Part shown: one piece after another, positions 55,620-64,000 of the stretch
How positions within the stretch are numbered: the stretch's first letter is position 1
How the letters are laid out: every line of letters begins with the position of its first letter
Assembly: GCA_028673005.1 (NCBI GenBank)
Contig: CM054115.1
Span: 52,155,738-52,219,737, forward strand
Source: Tanypteryx hageni
Lineage: Eukaryota > Arthropoda > Insecta > Odonata > Petaluridae
Length of the DNA stretch: 64,000 nucleotides
Direction: 5' to 3'
Translations under genes and position numbers: made by a program
Notes under the pieces: generated by a model
Databases searched by the model: none
Told to the model about the DNA's origin: nothing
The model's input: the letters and a program-made list of their open reading frames with translations, nothing else

Positions 55620-57857
55620 CTAAGCAACTTTCTTCAATAGCTTGGCTCAGAATTGGGATTTGGTCATAGCCACATCCCGTTATACGATCCTTGTATAGAC
55701 GTGCAGCGGTATCAGTATTTAACGTTTCTGAATACGAAGACTATTGTTGCCCGAAGTCATCTTCCATCAGAAAAGGCGTTTTTAACGAAGAGCAGACCAA
55801 TATAACATCGAGAGAAATTTTGGCCCGAAAGAATTCACGTGAAATATGCGAGCCTGTCGAAGAAACGCCACCATTTTACGGCGAATGGCACCTTTAACTA
55901 GTTAGACGTAATCTCGCGCGTCCTTGCCTTTGGCATTATTCCAAGCGAAACCTAATAATTCCGGCAGCTCCCTCTATTGGAAGGGTTGATACGAAGGTGA
56001 TGTCAGCATTCTCGCTAGTCAAAATATTTAATGTTAGCGCGCCGTGCTTAATTGCTAACCTAGGGCAACACTCGGGTGTTTGATATGTCAATAATGCTTG
56101 ATTTATTTGTCCCCAGTAACTTAATATTTCGCCATCACCGCTCATTGGGATAAAAAGGCATTTATATGAAAGATTAAGTCGAGACTTTCGGTGCTTGCTT
56201 CACTTTGTGGTCAAACAAACGTTGAGAGGATTTTTTTAAATAATTCCAATGTCAAACAAAGGCGACTCGATTGACTTAACATTCTTCCTCTCTGTAGGAT
56301 GAATGGCCTTGATTATCCTTGACTGCCTGTAATGGCAAGATACCGCTCATGTTCACGCAGCTAGCACGACTTCGGAGGAGAAAGATGCTCAGGAAAAGCG
56401 ATATCGATATTATTCATCCGATCGATCAGTCTCCGTAACATTTAGCTGCGTGACAGAGAAATAATTTTTTTAAAGAATGGGGTTGGTAGTTGAAAAAGTT
56501 ATCTAAAATATTCAAGATACTATAATGTTTCAGATGGGAATGTTAAGTCAAAAAACAGCGGTTTCATCTTGTCCGGAGCTAATTTTTTTTACCAGATAAT
56601 TTATTACTTACCATTTGACTCGTTAAGACATATTTAGAGTTGTCCTCCCATGATAACCTCTGCATTCTTTTAATATATCGTCCTTCATAAGCATCCTTCT
56701 CCAGCCATATCACACCCATCATATAAGAAATGAAAATAAAATGCGTTAATGATGCATAATATTTTCTTAATGAGTTTTACCACGAATCTAATATCTATTA
56801 TTAGAGAGAGTAAAATAAAGAAGAAATTCCGATACAGTTAATCTAAATTGGATTAAGATAGAAAATTGAACCGTCTACAACATAGCTTTTATGCGTAGCA
56901 ATTATAATTACGGGATTATAGTCGTTTTCCAGTTTAAAAATTGTTATCATTATAAAGCCCATTTCGACGAAACCTCGATGCTTTTTTGCGTCAAACTCAA
57001 GCTGTTAAAACTTCCAAACGCTCATCCAAATCGAGTTATTTTGTTTGTGCTACTCTTAAAAGACAACTCATGTAGGAACTTCGCCCAAGCGGTACATAAT
57101 TCCTCGAGTAATTTACGCGTCTGGTCCCGTCAAGGATTTTCGAAATTCACCTACCTGGGCAAGTTTTTGCACGTATAAATTATTTTTTTTGGGCCGATCT
57201 TATTTCAAAGGGGCGTGACAATAGCCCTGAGGAATAAAAATAATTTCTTGCTTGAGAACGAGTTGTGCGTAACGAACCCATTCTCTTTCCTTCTCTCTTA
57301 CTTCTCTGGAAAGAGTTACGAGATGTGTCTTACCACGAGTTGATTTCTACCTTTTTTGCCAATTTTCTCTCAGACCATTCCTATTCTGGGAACAAATGTG
57401 GAGATACAGCTTATATTATGCTGGAGTAATCGATGTTTTTATTTGTTGTTTTTGCGCATTTCTTCTAAAAGATTTTGCAGCGAATGGGCACCTAAAAATT
57501 GACTTTTTCTCCCAATGAAACGGTGTTTTTAAATGCCGAATTCGGTTTGGTTCAAAAATAAACATATTTCTCGCGGATAACCGATGATAAGGGCACACCA
57601 TATAGAACATCGCCCTTTACCGGTTGTCTATAAATTAATTTGAAGCTGCAATAAACCAATTGTAGATACTCTTCCTATATTTCTCATCATTCAGGTAGGA
57701 AAATGCTGACATTTTTTTAAATTTCCTCCCATTATTGGTAGAATGACTGGAAACGCTAAAAAGTAGTGAAGTTAAATATTATACTGTGCTCATTAGTTTT
57801 ATTGCCAATATCGTCATTGTAATAGGCTCCATGCGATATTTACGATAAAATCAAACT
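55620..57857. other. Non-genic DNA, nothing recognised
   Basis: Unique-looking DNA. Frames at 55691-55897 and 56891-57178 carry no domain I recognise. Confidence 0.5.
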
Positions 57858-58050
57858 ATATGTTTCGATATATTTTTGTCGGCACTGTATTTTTTAATGG
57901 TGAAAATTACAAGAAAATATTTGTCCTCAGAGGATCTAAGACTCGCAAATAAAAAAATATGTTTCGATATATTTTTTGTCGGCACTGTATTTTTTAATGG
58001 TGAAAATTACAAGAAAATATTTGTCCTCAGATGAACTAAGACTCGCAAAT
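57858..58050. repeat. Recent 99-bp-period tandem duplication
   Basis: 57858-57950 and 57957-58050 are nearly identical (ATATGTTTCGATATATTTTT ... ACTCGCAAAT). They differ by one extra T and a few substitutions near the 3' end (CAGAGGATC against CAGATGAAC), and are separated by six A residues. Short A-rich homology at the junction suggests slippage or unequal exchange. Confidence 0.92.
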
Positions 58051-61000
58051 CGTAGGCGTCCGTCAATTCTATGCCACACTTTGGGTCCTCGTACCGCAGA
58101 AGTGGCTCATTCATTAAACCTTTGCTCGCATTCGGATCGCAGTTGCAGTCGCCCAACTCGTTAATCCTCACCCTAATCTTTTAATTATTCCGGGCCGAAA
58201 TAAAGAAAAGGGACGGAAAATTGGGTTGGGTTGCTCTCATTTGTTTAATTGCTCTCTCTTCCTCTCTCTCCGCAATTGGAAGTCGGTTCGATGAGTCTAG
58301 AATATTTATCAAAGCTCCTCCCGATTGGTGTTTTATAAAGGCCGCATTTCCTTCATTTTCTCTATATCAAAACAAAAGAATAAGGGTTGGCCATTTGACT
58401 TCTCAATCCTCGCTTTTCATTTTTTTCACTCTCTACCGTTTTAAACTGTTGTGCCATATGCTATTTTTCTATTGACTGCGAGACATTGCGGCTAGGGAAT
58501 TTAATAAAAAATGATAATAGATTAGTTGAAGCAGCTTTCATGTTGCGGTATGAAAATCAATACTCGTAGTTTTGTAATTTTCGCTATAGTTTGTCAAATC
58601 CAGAAATCGTTTATTTCGTTTACAAAGTGTACAAAGTTACAAACATCCTTTGAGATATTTATACATACATATATTCATAGTAGACCCGTGGAATTGGATT
58701 CGTAAAAAATTTCAAATTCGCGGCAAAAGAAAAGAGTGGAGGATGTTCATATTAATTTAATCACGGGTTCGTCTTTCGTATAAGATACTTTTTCTGAATA
58801 AGATATGATGATTTTGTTTAATTCACTCGCAAGTGATGGAGGTTGACGCTATGGAAAAGGAAAAACTGCGTTTTAAAAGTTTTTTCATCGGATGATCAAT
58901 CAAAGATGATTCGATTGGCTATAATGTATTTATATGGCGTTTCAGAATGTTACAGTACACGTAAATACAAAACCAATATGATAAAAGGAATGATATAAAC
59001 TTATGTTTTATTATAGTACATGTTATGAAAACATTGCTCGTACCAGGTATTCGGTAGGCTCGCAGGATATGTTCAAATAAAGATAATTTCTTCATGTTCA
59101 TACATTCTGCATGATATAGGCAGTTTTTCTCGTGCAATTTCATCATTTTATTTTGTTTGTATCATAGCCATTGCAAGCATTGTAAAAAGAAACATGCTAT
59201 GCGGTATTTTGAGGATAGCTCTCATAACATCGATCCTAGAAAAAAGCGATTGAATTACAATTAAAAAACCGCTACGTCAACTACTAAACATCCAAACCCG
59301 GTCTTTTATCGGTATGTTATTGTTTACAGCTTTCCTGTCCAGTTTCGAAATCAAGTCTTTGAAATTTGAATTCATCTCTTCAATCACATGAATAAAAAGT
59401 CAAAGACGTCCGAGTGTCCTTGGACAGCTGTTTATCAATTCTCGACATTTTTTGGGAGAGGGATGCGGCTAATGTGAAAGAGACACGTGGCGCGTGGAAC
59501 GAGAGAACAACACCGCCCAGTTGATTGATTGATCGATTATAAAAGATCATGTAAAACTCGATCAGGTCAAAGTTCGATTCATCTGATACGACTTCCGTCT
59601 AGGAGTTAGTGGTATCTTTCTTTTGTAAGACTTGAAGGGTCAATTAGTATATTAGGATTATTATTTTCATTGGAGATAGATTTACCGTCTGAAAGTGAAC
59701 AACAGATGGAAAAAGGGACGATGAAGACAGAGATGAAAGAATGTTACGTCATCGAATCAACCAAGAATTTTCTCGAAGCGTAGAGAAACGGCCGCATCAG
59801 AGACACCTATCGGGAAAGTTCGAGTGAAACCGACCAAAACGTCGGCCGTCCGCCATTTTGTTACCACCGAACGCAACTCGTAAAAACCGCAAACATCAGA
59901 ATTATGTTGTCGAAAAGAGAGTAATAGCGTCCTTGAATTTTTTCGCCGGGTATTCGGATTTAACGCGCAAATTTACTTTAATTTCCGTTCTTGAGATGAA
60001 CAAAAATCGAAGAAAAACGAGATAAATCCGCAAAAAGGAAAACATTCGCGCCATTCAAGAAGAGCGAAATTTCAAACGCAAACATATAAACAAAATCCCA
60101 TACACCTGTCCTTCTTCCTTCGACCGCCCTCACATCCAAGCATTAACATTTTCCGCCCAAGTCGCGCGCAGTCTCTCTGAAAAGACAAAGGAGTTCACAG
60201 TGAGGTCCCTCCCGCGAGGCAGCCAGAAGAATGGATCCCATTGGTGGATTCCTGGAAGGTAGAGGGATACCTTTTACGAAAAAATAAAAAGAGTAGAGAC
60301 GCGGATCCAACCTTCGAGATCACACGAGTTGTTTCCTGTCCTCCTGGAATCCATTTAGAGGCAGGGAAAGAATGGGAAAGGTGGGAGAGAGAGAGAGAGA
60401 GGTTAAAGGGGATTCTGATTGAGGCGATGAAAAGGGCGATTGTCTGAGTGGAGAGTGAGGTGACAGAGGGGTGCATTGTTAGTCGGAAGGTAAGACTCTC
60501 TGGCGTCCGTGGAGATGAGCGGGTTCTCCGCCTCTTCGTCCTTGGCGGAACAGGCGAAGAACGAACTGTCCCAGGCGCAGAGTAGGCGAAAATTGACCGA
60601 GAAAAGGAATTAGTGCGTTAGGCCGGGTGTTAAAGAGGTCGGGATTAAAAAGAATAACAAGTCGGGTCCGTGTAGGGTTTGGAATTAGAGGGTACGCTGT
60701 GTGGTTTACCTGTATTAAAAAAAAAAAGATTCTCTTTCACCAACGAGGGGTTTTATTTGTCATTCCATTCAAGTTGTGTCGTAGGAGACGATTTTATTGT
60801 TGTTAGCGTGTATTTTGGATCTTTGAAAAGTTTTTGTCTGCAACCCCTTTTTCGTTTGTAAACCGATTTTTTATGGAACCGTTTTCCTCGTAGAGTTTTT
60901 GAATTCTCATTAGGTCGAGGAATCACGGATTTTACTAGAAATGCGAAAATGAAAGCAGAAGATAAGATAGTTTATTTCATTTATTAAAATGAAACTCATT

Positions 61001-64000
61001 AGGGAAAACTTCACTCGTCGGAATGCAATCACAAGGGAATGTGACGAAAAATAAAAATTTCCACTCATAACTGTTTTAATTACATAATAACTTCTCGTAT
61101 ATTTAAAGATTTAATGATCGCCGAAGCGTAGATCGTAAATGAATGATTTTTGGGGGCTTAAACAACAATATTTTAAGTGAAAATTTTTAGTTTAGTTATT
61201 TTTTATATCTACTCAGAAAACTAAACAAATTTAAATCGTCATTTTTGTTTAGAGGACAATTATGGCATAACCTGCCGGTTAATTCTTCATCGGAAGAGAA
61301 TTTTTTCTTAAAATTGTATTTTAAAGCTATATGTAACGGTAATAAATAACAACGTTCTTATAGATTCTGCCGCCTTCTGAATCTCACATTACCCCCATAA
61401 CGGACTTAATAAAAGCACGTTAGGACGTCAAATAAATATTTAGGTCACAAAAAAGGTCGAGCGATAATCACCAAAGGGAGAGAACGCTTCAACTAACTTT
61501 CCAGCCGAAGGAACTTGGTGGAAAAAGAGAGAGACCTTTTTACGTAGTTCGAGGCGACCTCTTCACCTATCTCTTTTGACTGCGGAACGGCAAGGCGTCT
61601 GGACTGGACTGAAAGGCATAAGTTTTCAGGGATACCACTATCTTTTTAGTAAAAATCACGTTAGTAGCACCACAAAGTTCGACTCTCTTTCTCCACCTTA
61701 TTTCTTTTACCGTGCTACCTTAACCTGGCCTAAAATGTTTGCCGCAGGGTAAAAATAACCGCTTTCTGAAAAAACGATTGAAGAGCAAATTCTAATCCAC
61801 CTTGTAAGTAAAAAATCAGATGGACTGACCCACTGGGAAAGTCCTATTCGTTTCTCTTCTGTATACACGGTCGAAAGAGAACCGGAGAGGTCAGATATGG
61901 CTTCCCTAATGGATTCAAAGTTGGGAGTATCGTCCACTAGGGCCCGCATGCGGGGAACGATTGCTGATAACGCTTGCTTTTATGCCACCCTTTCTCTCCC
62001 AGTGGGAGCGTCCGACCGTAGAAGCGAGTTTTAATAGACCCCGACTGAGGTTCTTTTAAAGCATTTTCAAACGTCTTTTATCGAAATGTTTGTATTTTAT
62101 ATCGTATGATGGAGCTAAGGAGAGTGGCCGTTGAACGTTATAGAGAATGAAAAACGTTTAGACTTCGAGTTTTGTTTTCTCGAACGATCCATCGTGGAAG
62201 AAGTTTTCCGCTAAGAAGGTAAAACTCGCCGAGGCGTTTTTATTGTTATGTTCTGTATAATTTATAGCGTGAAATAAAAACAGTTTGACAGCTGAACAGA
62301 GATTTCCGCTTTTGTTAATGTAGGGTTGAGGTATTTTTGCGCGTGCTAAAACATCATCGCATTTGGTGCCTCCAAAATTGTTTCTGTGAGTGTGAGTGTA
62401 TTCAGTATAGGTATACTCTGAGTGAATCCATATTGAAATATACATTTATTTTGTTCTATTGTCTTTGTAAATGGATCCTCAGTCTTGGTATGAATATCGA
62501 AGTAAAACCTCGATCGCTAAAATGAAACAAGTACCTACTTCTCAAACCATCGCTCTTCCTTATTACCCAAATTATCTCTTCGGATTTTCACGTCATGTAG
62601 CTCCTGGAAGATATAAGTAGAGGTAAAGATGGTATCCCAGTCTCTTTCTCTCTGCCGTTCCGCACTCTCCCATAATTACTATTTCCCCGAAGGGTTAAAA
62701 GCGAGAGCTAGTGGCGCAACGGGAAGGGACATTCCCTGGCCGAGAGCTGGAGTTTATTCCATGCGGGCACCATTAAAAAAAACGCACGGGCTAAGTTTAA
62801 CGACCGTTCCGAATGGTTAAGAAAAGGGAGTTCATGAAAGCACGCACCCCTTACACCCTCCCCTACTAGGATTTCATTTAGATGGCCCCTTTTATTTATT
62901 TTTTTATCATTAACTAGAAATTACGCTTTATGGCTCACTTTAATCTCGTACTTCGCGAGATGTTGGACCTCAGGGTTGCCCCCTTTACTCTCTCCCTCCT
63001 TCGCTTCGGAAAAAGGGGAGATAGAGAGAGAGGAAGAGATAAGGAAATATATTTTGAAAGGGTTAAAGGGCTTTTAAAAATGTTTTTTATATTTTTTATA
63101 CGTGTACGCGTTCTCCGTTTTCAAAATAACAAAAAAAAAGAAATTTCGGATCTGGGAGATCCGAGTCTTAAACTCATTTTACGGCTAGATAAGTTGGTGA
63201 ATAAAAATTTTTTTGGAGAGTTTGCCACACCTTTTCTTCTTCCGAAGCGAGCGAGGGGACGTTTTTATTTTCATGTCTCCGTTAGAATGTTCTAAATCAT
63301 TGACTGCGCTTAACGAAAGTTGGGAAGAGTCTTGAATGATATGTTTCATTTTTGGAGGATAAGGATACGAGATCTGGGGCCTTACCGAAGTGCTCACTTA
63401 ATTAGGAAGGGGTTAGTTATGAAAATGAAGAAGATCAAACAGACTAATTGGGTACGTGGGCGAGTATTGGCCAAGAGAATACCGACTCCGGAGGGTAGAG
63501 AAACTTACATTATTGTAATAAAAACAAGATCGAGTTAAATTTAAAATACATTAGAAATATTAGCATATGAGGTTATATCGTTTGTAAATTCTCAACGCTC
63601 GACGGGCTTCATGTTCCTCTCACATCAAACACATAGCGTCGTCGTACCGACAGAAACATTCCTGAAACATTTAAATTAAACAATAAAAAGCACCATCAAT
63701 TTAAATTTAAATTACACGAGAAATGTTGTCATTTGGGGTTTATTTTTTTATAAATCCTCATCCCGCGACAAACACCATATTTTTCTTATATCAAACACAA
63801 AACGTATCACGACGACGAGAGAAAATCTCTCGAAGAAGAGAGCATCTATGCAGCTTTTGCGCATTATTCGGAACGATCTTTATTTTTGGATGGCTGCAGG
63901 TGTCTTCGACGCTCCAAGCAGTTGGCCGTTGGATGCCCAGAACACACCGAAAGAGAGAACGAGAAGGGAAGAGAGAGAGAAAGAGAGAAAGAAAGAGTAA
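58051..64000. other. Non-genic DNA, nothing recognised
   Basis: About 6 kb with no transposon ends or repeats paired. It contains a weak donor-like AAGGTAAGA (60487-60495) close to a 32-codon frame (60515-60613), a purine-rich patch at 60365-60400, and a terminal GA-rich run (63950-64000). None is sufficient to call a gene. Confidence 0.5.

Noticed and set aside
60487..60613. Donor-like AAGGTAAGA followed by a 32-codon frame beginning MSGFSASSSLAEQAKNEL
   Set aside because: Looks slightly gene-like, but the donor precedes the frame, no acceptor or homologous exon is recognised, and the frame is short.
62930..63295. 121-codon plus-strand frame
   Set aside because: Basic and hydrophobic mixed frame with no domain. 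Consistent with chance.

Overview
This looks like a nuclear genomic window from an arthropod, most likely an insect. The sequence is AT-rich, dense in (TA)n and (CT)n microsatellites and full of decayed transposons of kinds common in insects. I recognise no intact host protein-coding gene, rRNA gene or functional tRNA gene. Nearly all long reading frames are simple-repeat translations, chance frames or transposase remains. The window is best read as intergenic or intronic DNA.

Layout. 1-6.5 kb: unique DNA with a 25-bp tandem duplication, a small foldback copy and a hAT-type MITE whose flanks resemble an 8-bp target duplication. 6.5-7.8 kb: a dead mariner-family element whose transposase remnant keeps a D..D..D triad with 41 residues between the last two, lying between two (TA)n tracts. 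10.2-10.65 kb: a 468-bp non-autonomous hAT-like element with 15-bp perfect inverted ends and a 7/8 target duplication. 16-17.6 kb: an 875-bp element rich in CCCGA/GGGTA motifs, and one copy of a (TA)n-flanked family. 18.4 kb: a second foldback copy. 19.7 kb: a probable interspersed-repeat fragment. 22.2-24.8 kb: a large structure with ~730-bp inverted arms, a 30-nt loop and a third tandem arm, followed by a second copy of the (TA)n-flanked family. 26.9 and 46.9 kb: matching LINE-like 3' tails. 28.2 kb: another hAT-type element. 32.3-33.3 and 43.1-44.0 kb: long polypyrimidine tracts, the second containing a block-structured 14-bp minisatellite. 34.6-35.8 kb: a repeat split by a 350-bp Helitron, beside the frameshifted start of an autonomous Helitron protein. 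37.5-40.8 kb: a dead piggyBac element that appears to carry a second copy of the same split repeat. 41.6 and 50.4 kb: tRNA-derived SINE-like sequences. 48.4 and 51.4 kb: foldback copies three and four. 50.5 kb: an unrelated 80-bp-arm hairpin. 57.9 kb: a recent 99-bp tandem duplication.

The elements form a record of nested insertions rather than a working pathway. The best-supported events are the Helitron, whose empty site is preserved in the paralogous repeat 3 kb away, and the two hAT MITEs with recognisable flanks. The least explained structures are the triplicated-arm foldback element, the four-copy foldback family, and the (TA)n-flanked family that keeps an internal stem and a splice-donor-like GTRAGT motif. 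Coordinates of decayed elements are approximate, and family names come from motif recognition by eye, not from database searches.
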